DNA of 64,000 nt from Corallococcus sp. NCRR. GTDB lineage: Bacteria; Myxococcota; Myxococcia; Myxococcales; Myxococcaceae. The stretch lies in assembly GCF_026965535.1 (NCBI RefSeq), contig NZ_CP114039.1, forward strand, positions 4,340,001-4,404,000, written 5' to 3'. Each line of letters begins with the position of its first letter. The stretch's first letter is position 1. The notes beneath the pieces were generated by a model. That model saw only the letters and a list, made by a program, of their open reading frames with translations, did not search any database and was not told where the DNA came from. A program made the position numbers and the translations under genes. Below are positions 40,778-49,286 of the stretch, piece by piece.

Positions 40778-41335
40778 ATGCTCCCTGGCGTGAAGAACCT
40801 CGCCTCCGGCTTCCTGCTGGCCATGCCCCAGCTTGGAGACCCGAACTTCTACCGCTCGGTCATCCTGATGATCGAACACGGGGAGACGGGCTCCATGGGG
40901 CTCGTCGTGAACCGGGGAGCGCCCCTGACGCTCGGTGAGCTGGCGCGCGGTCAGTCGATGGACATCTCGACGGACCGCGTGTCGCAGCCGGTGTTCGTGG
41001 GCGGCCCGGTGGAGCCCCAACGCGGCTTCGTCCTGCACGACGATGAATCCGTCGCGGAGAAGCACTCCGTCCTCCCGGGCCTCTACCTGAGCGTCACCCT
41101 GGACGCGCTGGGCCCCCTCCTGCAGCGGACGAGTCCGCGCGTGCGCTTCTGCCTGGGGTACGCGGGCTGGGGCCCCAAGCAGTTGGAGAATGAAATCGCC
41201 GCGGGCTCGTGGCTGTACGCCGACGCCACCGCGGACGCGGTGCTGGGACAGGACCCGGCGAAGTTGTGGGATGCCACCCTGCGCGGCCTGGGCGTGGACC
41301 CGGCCATGCTGGTGATGGGAAAGGGGATGAACTGA
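40778..41335 (+). CDS. YqgE/AlgH family protein (UPF0301)
   Basis: This 185-residue protein belongs to a widespread family of uncertain role. The start is the ATG at 40778 (MLPGVKNLASGFLLAMPQLG), matching the family; a TTG at 40754 would add eight residues. Signature segments are LGDPNFYRSVILMIEHG, then GSMGLVVNRGAPLTL and VFVGGPVEPQRGFVLH, plus RFCLGYAGWGPKQLENEI. It overlaps bolA by one base (TGATG), so translation is coupled. Confidence 0.93.
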   Translation: MLPGVKNLASGFLLAMPQLGDPNFYRSVILMIEHGETGSMGLVVNRGAPLTLGELARGQSMDISTDRVSQPVFVGGPVEPQRGFVLHDDESVAEKHSVLPGLYLSVTLDALGPLLQRTSPRVRFCLGYAGWGPKQLENEIAAGSWLYADATADAVLGQDPAKLWDATLRGLGVDPAMLVMGKGMN

Positions 41336-41592
41336 TGCTCGACGCCGAAACGCTTCGCCGTTACCTCCTGGACGCCCTGCCGGGCTCGGAGGTGGAGTTC
41401 AACGACACCACGGGGACGGGAGACCACTTCGAGGCGCGCGTCATCTCCCCCGCCTTCACCGGCAAGACGATGGTGGAGCAGCACCAGCTGGTGTACGCGC
41501 CGCTGCAGCAGTGGCTGAAGTCCGGCGAGCTGCACGCGCTGGCGCTCAAGACCTATTCGCCCGAGCAGTGGAAGAAGCTCGGGCCCCGCTGA
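41335..41592 (+). CDS. bolA: BolA-family protein
   Basis: This 85-residue protein has the BolA fold. The conserved stretch is EARVISPAFTGKTMVEQHQLVY, with the family's His in EQHQLVYAPLQQWL, and it ends HALALKTYSPEQWKKL, very close to the family's TYTPEEW motif. BolA proteins bind monothiol glutaredoxins and share a [2Fe-2S] cluster with them. Here the partner glutaredoxin gene starts 17 bases downstream, which supports that role directly by context. Confidence 0.93.
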   Translation: MLDAETLRRYLLDALPGSEVEFNDTTGTGDHFEARVISPAFTGKTMVEQHQLVYAPLQQWLKSGELHALALKTYSPEQWKKLGPR

Positions 41593-41609
41593 AGAAGGAG
41601 CAACGATTC

Positions 41610-41927
41610 ATGGACGCAAACCTCAAGGCCCAGTTCGACGAGACGGTGAAGTCGCACCCCATCGTCCTCTTCATGAAGGGCAACGCCCTGTTCCCCCAGT
41701 GCGGCTTCTCCGCGCGCGCGCTCCAGCTGCTCCAGCCGCTGGGCCCCGTGCACACGGTGGACGTGCTGGCGGACCCGGTCGTGCGCCAGGGCATCAAGGA
41801 CTACTCCAACTGGCCCACCATTCCGCAGGTCTACATCCACGGGAAGTTCGTGGGTGGGTCGGACATCCTGATGGAGCTGGCCGAGCGCGGCGAGCTGCAG
41901 GACCTGGTCGCCGCCGGCGGCAAGTAG
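41610..41927 (+). CDS. grxD: Monothiol glutaredoxin, Grx4 type
   Basis: This protein of 105 residues binds and transfers Fe-S clusters. The start is the ATG at 41610, with AAGGAG nine bases upstream. The active site FPQCGFS has the single Cys of the CGFS class, followed by NWPTIPQVYIHGKFVGGSDI, which holds the glutathione-binding TIPQV and GGSD motifs. It is transcribed with bolA and the YqgE gene, forming a probable iron-sulphur maintenance unit. Confidence 0.95.
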   Translation: MDANLKAQFDETVKSHPIVLFMKGNALFPQCGFSARALQLLQPLGPVHTVDVLADPVVRQGIKDYSNWPTIPQVYIHGKFVGGSDILMELAERGELQDLVAAGGK

Positions 41928-42020
41928 GCGCTTCCAGAGGGAGCGGGGCCGGGGGGAAGACCCGGGCCCCGTCCCCCGCGTAGACTGGGCGGCGGTCGCC
42001 AAGAGGGGTTGAAAGCCGCC

Positions 42021-43400
42021 GTGCTCACCGTCACACCGCCTGAGTCGAAGCCGCAGGACGCGTCCACCGAAGTGCCGGTCGAGGGGGGCCCCCTTCCTCC
42101 CGGCGCGAACGTCGCGGTCGCCACGCCCGGCGCCGCGGTCGCGGATCCGGACGACCTCGTCAGCACGGAGAAGCTGCCCACGCTGGTGGACCGCGTGCAG
42201 GCCTTCCGCGCGAAGTACGAGAAGCAGGAGATGGCCCTCTTCTTCTTCGCGGGCTTTCTCTACGACGTCCTCACGTTGAGCCCCGTCGACGACGCGCTCA
42301 CGGAGGTGCAGAACTTCGTCTACCTGGCCATCCTCGCGGGCCTGCTCGTGCTGGAGCAGCGCTATCCGGAAGGCGTGGAGCCGCCGAAGCTGCTGGCGAA
42401 GGTGTGGCGCTTCCGCGAGGACGCGCTGCACTTCTTCATGGGCAGCCTGCTCAGCGCGTTCACGCTGTTCCTCTTCAAGAGCTCGTCGGGCTTCACGCCG
42501 CTCTTGTTCATGGCGGGCATGTTCGGGCTGCTGGTGGCCAACGAGCTGCCGCGCTTCCGGCAACTGGGCCCCGTCATCCGCGTGGCCGTCTTCAGCCTGT
42601 GCGTGACGCTGTACTTCGCGTCGCTGCTGCCGGTGCTCTTTGGCCGGGTGGGGTGGTGGATCTTCACGCTGTCCGTCGTGCTGGGGTGCGGGAGCGTCTA
42701 TGGGCTCTTGCGCGTGCTCAAGCGGTGGCGCCCGGATGAGAAGGCGCTGCTGCGCACGGTGGCGATTCCCGGCTTCGGCGCGCAGGCGGTGCTGCTGGGG
42801 TGCTACTTCCTGGGCGTGATTCCGCCGGTGCCCCTGGCGGTGCAGTACAGCGGCATCTACCACGCGGTGGAGAAGGTCCCCCAGAGCGTCTATGGCACCA
42901 CGGGCGTGTATCGCCTGACGTCGGACGCGCAGCCCTGGTGGAAGGTCTGGACGGCGTTCCACCGCGGTGACCAGGAGTTCACGGTGCGCAACGGCGAGCA
43001 GCCCGTGTACTTCTTCCGCATCTTCGCGCCCAAGGGCTTCGAGAGCTACCACGTGGTCGTGCGCTGGTTCCAAGACCACCCGGAGAAGGGCTGGACGGCG
43101 CTGGGCAAGGGCTATCGTGCCTCGGTGAGCAGCAATGGCTCGGAGGGCGGCTTCCGCTACTACGCGCGGCCGGGCATCCCGCTCAAGCCGGGCGACTGGC
43201 GCGTCGTGGTGGAGACGGAGGCCGGGCACGAAATCAACCGCCTGAACTTCACCGTCATCGACGGCACGGGCACCGAGAAGCCCGAGGCGAAGGTGGACGT
43301 GTCCGTGCTCAAGACCACCAAGCCGCTGCCGCTGGAGGTCTGGGAGAAGGACCATCCCCCGAAGGCCACGGCCCCCGCGGCTACGGCGCCGGCGCCTTGA
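42021..43400 (+). CDS. Membrane protein with C-terminal DUF2914 domain
   Basis: This protein of about 459 residues starts at the GTG at 42021, with AAGAGGGG 12 bases before; a TTG at 42009 is possible. After a Pro/Ala-rich N-terminus there are about seven membrane helices (residues about 70-290, for example MALFFFAGFLYDVLTLSP and LLFMAGMFGLLVANEL). A periplasmic domain follows that fits DUF2914: RNGEQPVYFFRIFAPKGFES, then GFRYYARPGIPLKPGDWRV. Function unknown. Its last 20 bases overlap the end of the converging rsmE gene. Confidence 0.75.
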   Translation: MLTVTPPESKPQDASTEVPVEGGPLPPGANVAVATPGAAVADPDDLVSTEKLPTLVDRVQAFRAKYEKQEMALFFFAGFLYDVLTLSPVDDALTEVQNFVYLAILAGLLVLEQRYPEGVEPPKLLAKVWRFREDALHFFMGSLLSAFTLFLFKSSSGFTPLLFMAGMFGLLVANELPRFRQLGPVIRVAVFSLCVTLYFASLLPVLFGRVGWWIFTLSVVLGCGSVYGLLRVLKRWRPDEKALLRTVAIPGFGAQAVLLGCYFLGVIPPVPLAVQYSGIYHAVEKVPQSVYGTTGVYRLTSDAQPWWKVWTAFHRGDQEFTVRNGEQPVYFFRIFAPKGFESYHVVVRWFQDHPEKGWTALGKGYRASVSSNGSEGGFRYYARPGIPLKPGDWRVVVETEAGHEINRLNFTVIDGTGTEKPEAKVDVSVLKTTKPLPLEVWEKDHPPKATAPAATAPAP

Positions 43401-44121
43401 GCAGCGTCACCTGACCCAGCAGCACCGGCACCGCCGTCTCCACGCGCAGGATGCGGGGGCCCAGCGAGAAGGGCAGGAAGCCGTGGGCTTCCAGCAGCTC
43501 CGCCTCGAAGGGCACCCAGCCTCCATCCGGACCAATGGCGAGCACCACCCGCGTAGCGTGCGTGATGTCCCGGGCCTGGAGGGAGAGGCTGGCGGGCGGG
43601 TGGGGGAGCAGGCGCAGCGGCTCCGGGCCGAAGACAGCGTCCAACTCGTCCTCGACGAAGGGGCGGAAGCGCTCGCGGATCAGCACCTCCGGCATGCGCG
43701 TGTCGCGGGCCTGCTCCAGGCCCTGGAGGAGCAGCTCGCGGACGAAGGCCTCGTTGAGCACCTTGGAGTCGAAGTAGCTCTTCTCCACGCGGGCCGCGTT
43801 CACCAGGACGATGCGGTCCACGCCCAGGGATGCCACGGCGGGCAGGACCTTTTTGAGCGCCTTGGGGCGGGGGATGGCCAACAGCAGGTCCACGCCGGCC
43901 CTGGGCGGGGGCGCTTCCGTCAGCTCGACGCGCAGGTGGAGCAGGCCGGGGGCGTTCTCCAGCACCTCACCCGTGCCGGTGAGGCCGTTCAAGCGGCCCA
44001 CCCGCAGGGATTCGCCGGGTTCGGCCTTGAGCACGTCGCGGGCGTGCTGGGCGCGGCGGCCGGTGAGCCGGGCGGTGCCGTCCGGCTGGAAGTCCTCGTC
44101 CAAGAGCAGGAGCAGGTTCAC
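43381..44121 (-). CDS. rsmE: 16S rRNA m3U1498 methyltransferase RsmE
   Basis: This SPOUT-fold methyltransferase modifies U1498 of 16S rRNA. The start is taken as the GTG at 44121 (MNLLLLLDEDF), because the family begins this way and GGAGG lies five bases upstream; an ATG at 44133 has no ribosome site. The N-terminal PUA-like domain includes RRAQHARDVLKAEPGESLRV. The knotted SAM-binding part is LAIGPDGGWVPFEAELLE and SLGPRILRVETAVPVLL. At 246 residues it has normal length. It diverges from the DTW-domain gene. Confidence 0.94.
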   Translation of the reverse strand: MNLLLLLDEDFQPDGTARLTGRRAQHARDVLKAEPGESLRVGRLNGLTGTGEVLENAPGLLHLRVELTEAPPPRAGVDLLLAIPRPKALKKVLPAVASLGVDRIVLVNAARVEKSYFDSKVLNEAFVRELLLQGLEQARDTRMPEVLIRERFRPFVEDELDAVFGPEPLRLLPHPPASLSLQARDITHATRVVLAIGPDGGWVPFEAELLEAHGFLPFSLGPRILRVETAVPVLLGQVTLLKAPAP

Positions 44122-44235
44122 GGTCTCCTCCATGTAGCCGTTCCCGGGCGGGCAGGGGAGGGGGCGAGCTTCCGCGAGGGGCCGCGCCCGGTCGACCGGG
44201 GCAGGGCGGGGCGGGGCCGTGATAAAGGGCCCAGC

Positions 44236-45420
44236 GTGCGTACCTTCTGCATCAAATGTCTGCGTCCTGAAAGCGCGTGCTACTGCGCGCATGTCCCCCA
44301 GCTCCAGACGCGCACGCGCGTGGTGTTCCTCCAGCATCCGAGGGAGCGGCGCGTGGCCATTGGCACGGCGCGCATGGCGCACCTGTCGTTGCCCAACTCG
44401 GAGCTGCACCGGGGCGTGGACTTCACCGGCCATGCACGGCTGGAGGAGCTGGCGAAGAACCCCGAGCGCGTCGCGGTGCTCTTCCCGGGCGAGGAGGCCA
44501 TCTCCGTGGAGGACGCCCAGGCGAACCCGCCGGAGACGCTCATCGTCGTGGACGGCACCTGGCCGCAGGCGAAGAAGGTGGTGATGCGCAACCCGGTGCT
44601 CGCGGCGCTGCCGCGCATCGGGTTCGTGCCGCGCCGCCCCAGCAACTACCGCATCCGCGCGGAGCCGGCGGACCACTGCGTCTCCACCATCGAGGCGGTG
44701 GCGGAGATCCTGGGCCAGCTGGAGGGCAAGCCGGACTACTTCGACCGCATGCTGGGCGCGTTCGAGTTCATGGTGGACACGCAGCTGGAGCGGCAGGAGA
44801 CGCGCACGGGGCCCAACCGCCGCCGCATCTACAAGAGCGAGTGGCGCCCGCCGCTGGAGCTGCGCTCGCTGGCGGAGGCCTCCGAGAAGCTGGTCCTCTT
44901 CTACGCGGAGGCGAACGCGCACCCGTTGGAGTCAGGCATCCCGCCGGAGCTGGTGCACCTGGTGGCGGTCCGCTACGCGACGGGCGAGCGCTTCGAGGCG
45001 GTCATCGCGCCGGAGCAGCCGCTCGCGCACAGCACGTCGCTGCACGTGGAGCTGCCGGAGGAGGAGCTGCGCGCCGGTGAGCCGCGCGCCCAGGCGCTGG
45101 CCCGCTTCGAGGCGTTCCTGCGTCCGGACGACGAGCTGACGGTGTGGACCACGTTCGCGCTGGACCTGCTGTGGAGCAGCGGCCTTGCGCGCAGGGCCGC
45201 GCGCAACGTGCGGCTGGCCACGGCGCGGGCGCTCAAGGGCAAGGCGGGAGGCGTGGAACAGGCGGTGGGGCTGCTCAATGCGCCGGAGGTGGCCCCGTGG
45301 GGCCGGGGCCGCGCGGGCCGCCGCATCAGCGCGCTGGAGTCCGTGACGCGCGAGCTGGTGGCGCGCGGCAACGCGACCGAGCCTCCCGCGAAGCTGCCTC
45401 GCACCGGCTCCGAGGGCTGA
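44236..45420 (+). CDS. DTW-domain protein, predicted tRNA acp3U synthase (TapT-like)
   Basis: This protein is predicted to transfer the aminocarboxypropyl group of SAM to a tRNA uridine. The start is the GTG at 44236. It opens with a cysteine cluster (CIKCLRPESACYC), then HPRERRVAIGTARMAHLSLP and the name-giving VVDGTWPQAKKVV, then AEPADHCVSTIEAVAEIL. At 394 residues it is longer than the usual 200-250. The extra C-terminal half (about 230-394) has an acidic beta part and an Arg-rich helix and is not recognised. Either it is a second domain or a myxobacterial extension. Confidence 0.85.
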   Translation: MRTFCIKCLRPESACYCAHVPQLQTRTRVVFLQHPRERRVAIGTARMAHLSLPNSELHRGVDFTGHARLEELAKNPERVAVLFPGEEAISVEDAQANPPETLIVVDGTWPQAKKVVMRNPVLAALPRIGFVPRRPSNYRIRAEPADHCVSTIEAVAEILGQLEGKPDYFDRMLGAFEFMVDTQLERQETRTGPNRRRIYKSEWRPPLELRSLAEASEKLVLFYAEANAHPLESGIPPELVHLVAVRYATGERFEAVIAPEQPLAHSTSLHVELPEEELRAGEPRAQALARFEAFLRPDDELTVWTTFALDLLWSSGLARRAARNVRLATARALKGKAGGVEQAVGLLNAPEVAPWGRGRAGRRISALESVTRELVARGNATEPPAKLPRTGSEG

Positions 45421-45426
45421 CGCCGG

Positions 45427-46566
45427 CTACTGGCCCAGACGGGCGGTGCCGACGCTGGCTTCCAGCGTGGTGGAGCCCGTGCGCCAGGGACGGGCCTGCT
45501 CGCGGACCCAGCGGCCCGCCCGGGCGACGAGGTAGCAGCCGACCAGCAGCGCCACGGAGGTCCCCAGCGCCGCCGCGATGCCCAGCCGGGGACCGATGCG
45601 CTGCGCGAGGCCCGCGATGTCCGCCCAGCCGTACACCACCGGCAGGTGCAGCACGTAGATCCACAGCGACAGCCGTCCCAGCGGCGCCAGCAGGCCGCTC
45701 ACCCTCCGCGGCAGCAGGTTCACGACGCCCAGCACCAGCAGGCCCTGCGCCACGCGGTACATCACCATCGTGGGACTGGTGGGCGTCCACTCCACGGGCA
45801 CCCAGCGGGTGAGCGCCAGCAGCGCTCCTCCCAGCGCCAGCAGCGCGAAGCCCTGCGCCAGGCCCGGCTTGAGCAGGTGCAGCAGGTGCGCGGCGAACGC
45901 GCCCGCGAAGAAGAAGCCCGCCCAGGGGAAGAACGGGAAGCGGCTGCCCTCCCCATTGCCAATGAACTGCTGCAGCGGCACCGGCAGGTGCGCGCCCGCG
46001 AGCCACATCCCGGCGCTCGCCAGGGGGATGCCCACTGCCAGCCCGCCCAGCAGCAGCGCCCGGGCGCCCCGGTGCGGCGTCACCACCAGCGCCATCGCGC
46101 CCAGCAGCAGCGCCGCGCCAATGCACTGGAGCGCGTCGAACTGGAACACCTTGCGCAACATGGCGTCGGAGAAGCCCAGCTCGCGCACCGCGCCCCAGCC
46201 TGGCCAGTGCAACAGGTAGCCCAGGAAGAGCAGCAGCAGCGCGCGGCGGAACCGGCGGCCGAAGGAGTCCTTCGCGGCGCCCGGTTTCGTGCCCAGCGCC
46301 ATCACCACCGCCCAGCCGCTCACCAGCAGGAACAGCGGCGCGGTGATGCCCCGCAGCTTCCAATACTCCTGGACCCACGGGTGGTCCCGGAATGCGGGCG
46401 CCAGCAGCGCGTCCAGCGTGTGACCCATCACCATGGCGAGCACGGCCAGCCCGCGCGCGCCATCCAACGCGGGGTGCCGGGTCTGCCGGAAGCTGAGCGA
46501 GGGACCGAATCCTTTCAAAGCGGGCCGAGCATAAGCCCACCCCCGGGCCTCGTCTCCAAAACGCAC
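45427..46566 (-). CDS. Polytopic membrane protein, DUF1624/HGSNAT-like acyltransferase family
   Basis: This 379-residue inner-membrane protein has about ten helices. Near the N-terminus it shows RHPALDGARGLAVLAMVMGHT, like the catalytic-domain start of heparan-alpha-glucosaminide N-acetyltransferase and acyltransferase-3 proteins, with the conserved His in MGHT. Later parts include FFPWAGFFFAGAFAAHLL and LGRLSLWIYVLHLPVVY. Such enzymes move acetyl groups across membranes onto sugars. The true start is uncertain (GTG at 46566 as given, or an internal codon). It converges with the DTW gene, six bases apart. Confidence 0.72.
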   Translation of the reverse strand: MRFGDEARGWAYARPALKGFGPSLSFRQTRHPALDGARGLAVLAMVMGHTLDALLAPAFRDHPWVQEYWKLRGITAPLFLLVSGWAVVMALGTKPGAAKDSFGRRFRRALLLLFLGYLLHWPGWGAVRELGFSDAMLRKVFQFDALQCIGAALLLGAMALVVTPHRGARALLLGGLAVGIPLASAGMWLAGAHLPVPLQQFIGNGEGSRFPFFPWAGFFFAGAFAAHLLHLLKPGLAQGFALLALGGALLALTRWVPVEWTPTSPTMVMYRVAQGLLVLGVVNLLPRRVSGLLAPLGRLSLWIYVLHLPVVYGWADIAGLAQRIGPRLGIAAALGTSVALLVGCYLVARAGRWVREQARPWRTGSTTLEASVGTARLGQ

Positions 46567-46658
46567 CCACCGTGGGGGTCGGCAAGCGTGGAAACGGCCG
46601 GGATTTTCACTCTCCGCATAGGTCGCGTCCCGCGCGCGGGATGCTACAGGATGGATGC

Positions 46659-47438
46659 ATGTCCGCCCGCTCCGCGCTCGCCGCCCTCGTGCTCCTCGCC
46701 ATTCCAGCCTCGGGCCGGGCCGAGTCCGGCGATGACTGGTTTGGCCGCGACAAGCCCAAACACTTCATGGCGTGCGCGGCGGCCACGGGCGTGGGCTACG
46801 GCGCGGGCGCCGTCCTCTTCGATTCGCCGGGCGCGCGAGCGCTCACCGGCGTGGGACTGGGATTGGGCGTGGGGCTGGGCAAGGAGGTCTTCGACCGGGC
46901 CCGCGGCAAGGTCTTCTCCGTGAAGGACCTGGCGTGGGACACCGCCGGCACCGCGACGGGGCTATTGGCCTCGTTCCTCGTGGACCGGTTCATCACCGAG
47001 GTGCTCCTGCCCCCGTCCCGCAGCCTCGCCGTCGCCCGTCGTGGCGGCAGGAGCGTCCGGGCGCGCGCGGCGCTCCACGAACTTCAAGAGCAGGTCGCGC
47101 TGCAGCCGGGGCTCCACCAGCAGCAGGCGGCCTTCGGGATCATCGGAGTCGGAGACGAGCACGGTGACCTGCCGGCGCGGGCACTGGTTCATGCAGCCGG
47201 TGAGCGTGACGCGCACCTGTCCGGCGAGGCCCCGCTCGGCCAGCTCCCCCTGGAGCCAGCGCGGCAGGTCCTGCCCTCCGGTCCGGGCGCTCTTCCCCAG
47301 GCACTTGCGGCAGACGAGCACGTCCACCTCCCGCCCCTTGCCGCCCGAATCACCGTCCTGCATCCGCTGTCCTCCGTGGCGCCCCGCTTCCAGGCGGATG
47401 CGCCGCTGCGTGTCGCCGAGACCTTCAAGAAGAGGTAG
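46659..47438 (+). CDS. YfiM-like (DUF2279) exported protein with antisense-derived tail
   Basis: The start is the ATG at 46659. A signal peptide (LAALVLLAIPASGRA) is followed by a domain with RDKPKHFMACAAATGVGYGAG and LGVGLGKEVFDRARGKVFS, as in YfiM-like periplasmic proteins. That domain ends near residue 125 (about 47035). The frame then stays open for about 130 more residues, antisense to the ferredoxin-like gene at 46962-47363. This tail (for example HELQEQVALQPGLHQQQAAFG) has no protein-like pattern. The original stop codon was probably lost, or the tail is a chance open frame in GC-rich DNA. The domain is fairly sure; the tail is doubtful. Confidence 0.6.
   Translation: MSARSALAALVLLAIPASGRAESGDDWFGRDKPKHFMACAAATGVGYGAGAVLFDSPGARALTGVGLGLGVGLGKEVFDRARGKVFSVKDLAWDTAGTATGLLASFLVDRFITEVLLPPSRSLAVARRGGRSVRARAALHELQEQVALQPGLHQQQAAFGIIGVGDEHGDLPARALVHAAGERDAHLSGEAPLGQLPLEPARQVLPSGPGALPQALAADEHVHLPPLAARITVLHPLSSVAPRFQADAPLRVAETFKKR
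46962..47363 (-). CDS. 2Fe-2S ferredoxin-like (thioredoxin-fold) protein
   Basis: This 133-residue protein has an excellent ribosome site (GGAGG, eight bases before the ATG at 47363). The N-terminal half shows VLVCRKCLGKSARTGG, then LTGCMNQCPRRQVTVLV, a Cys arrangement close to the thioredoxin-like [2Fe-2S] ferredoxins (a first Cys region, then Cys-x3-Cys). After about residue 95 the sequence becomes low-complexity and lies antisense to the YfiM-like domain, so the stop may have moved. It probably carries electrons or senses redox state; no partner enzyme is adjacent. Confidence 0.75.
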   Translation of the reverse strand: MQDGDSGGKGREVDVLVCRKCLGKSARTGGQDLPRWLQGELAERGLAGQVRVTLTGCMNQCPRRQVTVLVSDSDDPEGRLLLVEPRLQRDLLLKFVERRARPDAPAATTGDGEAAGRGQEHLGDEPVHEERGQ

Positions 47439-47618
47439 CGGCGCGGGGATTGTTCCGCAGGAGTCCCGGGCCGCGTCCGCCGGGCCGGCGTCCAGGCGGG
47501 CGCTGACGGACTGATGGAATGGGAAAGCCCGCCCCGTGGGTGCGACGTTCTGTCGCGAAGCCAGCCGCCCGGGGCACTGCTACGGTGCGCTCCGCGACGC
47601 ATCCGGGAGGCTCTTCAC

Positions 47619-48740
47619 ATGACGCGAAATCGACTGCTGCTCGGGTTCACGCTGTCCGCGCTGGGCCTGGGCGCGCTCGCGGGTTGTGAGCGCTCCCCGG
47701 ACCAGGCTCCGGAGGCGAAGCCGCCCGTGCCCGCCCCCGTGGCGGAGCAGGCCCCGAAGCCGGCGGCGCCGGATGCCGCGGCGGTGGCGAAGCTGGCGTC
47801 GCACTTCTTCCAGGCGCCTCGCAACCAGGCGCCGCTGCCCGAGGACACCGCGGAGCAGGTGGCCCTGGGGCGCATGCTCTTCCACGAGCCCCGCCTGTCG
47901 AAGAACCACGACGTGTCCTGCAACAGCTGCCACGGCCTGGACACCTTCGGCGTGGACAACAAGGCGCTGTCGGAAGGGCACAAGAAGCAGAAGGGCAGCC
48001 GCAACTCGCCCACCGTCTACAACGCGGCCCACCACATCGCGCAGTTCTGGGACGGCCGCGCCGCCACGCTGGAGGCCCAGGCGGAAGGGCCGATGATGAA
48101 CCCGGTGGAGATGGCCATGCCGGACGCGAAGCGCGTCGAGGCCACGCTGTCCTCCATCCCCGAGTACACCACGCGCTTTCGCGCCGCCTTCCCCAAGACG
48201 GGCAAGCCCGTCACGCTGACCCACGCCGCCCGGGCGCTGGCCGCCTTCGAGCGCACGCTCACCACGCCGTCGCGCTTCGACCGCTTCCTCGCGGGGGAGC
48301 ACGCGGCCCTGAGCGCGCAGGAGCAGCGCGGCCTGGAGGCCTTCGTCACCACCGGCTGCACCACGTGCCACAACGGCCCGGCGGTGGGCGGCGCGTCGTT
48401 CCAGAAGCTGGGGCTGGTGGAGGCGTACCCGGCCCTCACCGACGCGGGCCGCTTCGACGCGACGAAGAACGAGGACGACCGGGGCTACTTCCGCGTGCCC
48501 ACCCTGCGCAACGTGGAGATGACCGGGCCCTACCTGCACGACGGCAGCGTGAAGGACCTGCCCACCATGGTGCGCTTGATGGGCCGCTACCAACTGGGCC
48601 GCACGCTGAAGGACGGCGAGGTGGACGACCTGGTGGCCTTCCTCAAGAGCCTCACCGGTGAGCTACCCCCCGCCGAGCGCATCTCCGCGCCGCCCCTGCC
48701 TCCCAGCACGAAGCGCACGCCCAAGCCGGACCCGTCATAG
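47619..48740 (+). CDS. Di-haem cytochrome c peroxidase-family lipoprotein
   Basis: This 373-residue lipoprotein starts at the ATG at 47619, with GGGAGG eight bases upstream, and has the lipobox LGALAGC. It contains two haem c sites: Cys101-x2-Cys104-His105 (CNSCHG) and Cys247-x2-Cys250-His251 (CTTCHNG). Family segments include ALGRMLFHEPRLSKN, GSRNSPTVYNAAHH, FWDGRAATLEAQAEGPMMN and FRVPTLRNVEMTGPYLHDG. It should reduce hydrogen peroxide in the periplasm, or act as a MauG-like oxidase. A Pro/Ala linker precedes the first domain. Confidence 0.93.
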   Translation: MTRNRLLLGFTLSALGLGALAGCERSPDQAPEAKPPVPAPVAEQAPKPAAPDAAAVAKLASHFFQAPRNQAPLPEDTAEQVALGRMLFHEPRLSKNHDVSCNSCHGLDTFGVDNKALSEGHKKQKGSRNSPTVYNAAHHIAQFWDGRAATLEAQAEGPMMNPVEMAMPDAKRVEATLSSIPEYTTRFRAAFPKTGKPVTLTHAARALAAFERTLTTPSRFDRFLAGEHAALSAQEQRGLEAFVTTGCTTCHNGPAVGGASFQKLGLVEAYPALTDAGRFDATKNEDDRGYFRVPTLRNVEMTGPYLHDGSVKDLPTMVRLMGRYQLGRTLKDGEVDDLVAFLKSLTGELPPAERISAPPLPPSTKRTPKPDPS

Positions 48741-48790
48741 CTCGCAGGAAACGTCGCGCCCCGCCCGGCGGGTGCTAAACCCTCGCGCCC

Positions 48791-49228
48791 ATGACCTTCT
48801 TCTTCCATCTCCACTCGGGTCTTCGCTACCTGGTGCTGTTGTCCGGTGTCATCGCGCTCGCGTTCTTCGCGTTCGCGGTCGCCACGAAGCGCCCGTTCGA
48901 CAAGGTGGGGCGCATCATCGGCGCGTCCTACTCCGGCCTGCTGCAACTGCAGGTGCTCGTGGGCGTCGGCGTGCTGGTGACGCGCGGGTACTACCCGGCG
49001 CTCATCGGGCACATTGTGATGATGATCCTCGCGGTGGGCGCCATCCAGGGCCCCCTGGGCGCCACCCGGCGGCGCCTGCGGTCCGCGGAGGCCCCCGCCG
49101 CGGGTGAGCCGCCGCGCGCGGCGCCCAACTTCGTGCCCGTGCTGGTGGGCACGCTGGTGTCTCTGCTGCTCGTGGTGGGGGGCATCCTGGCCATCCGCCC
49201 GGGCCTGTTCGTCTCCACCGCGTTCTGA
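48791..49228 (+). CDS. Four-helix membrane protein of unknown function
   Basis: This 145-residue protein has four likely membrane helices (YLVLLSGVIALAFFAFAVA, LLQLQVLVGVGVLV, LIGHIVMMILAVGAI and LVGTLVSLLLVVGGILAI). A short Ala/Pro-rich loop lies before the last helix. Two His residues near the N-terminus (FHLHSG) and one in LIGHIV could bind a metal or haem, as in small cytochrome b-like proteins, but no family is recognised. It lies 50 bases after the peroxidase gene and may be cotranscribed with it. Confidence 0.7.
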   Translation: MTFFFHLHSGLRYLVLLSGVIALAFFAFAVATKRPFDKVGRIIGASYSGLLQLQVLVGVGVLVTRGYYPALIGHIVMMILAVGAIQGPLGATRRRLRSAEAPAAGEPPRAAPNFVPVLVGTLVSLLLVVGGILAIRPGLFVSTAF

Positions 49229-49247
49229 AGCGCGTGAGGACAGCGAA

Positions 49248-49280
49248 GCGGCTGGGGGCTCCAGCCGCCTCGTGTGAGGC
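49248..49280. terminator. Double hairpin between converging genes
   Basis: A perfect 8-bp stem (GCGGCTGG and CCAGCCGC) and a neighbouring GCCTC/GAGGC hairpin share one base, so they are mutually exclusive at the join. CTTTCGTT follows on the + strand. It could end both the membrane-protein and the beta-helix transcripts. Confidence 0.5.
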
Positions 49281-49286
49281 CTTTCG

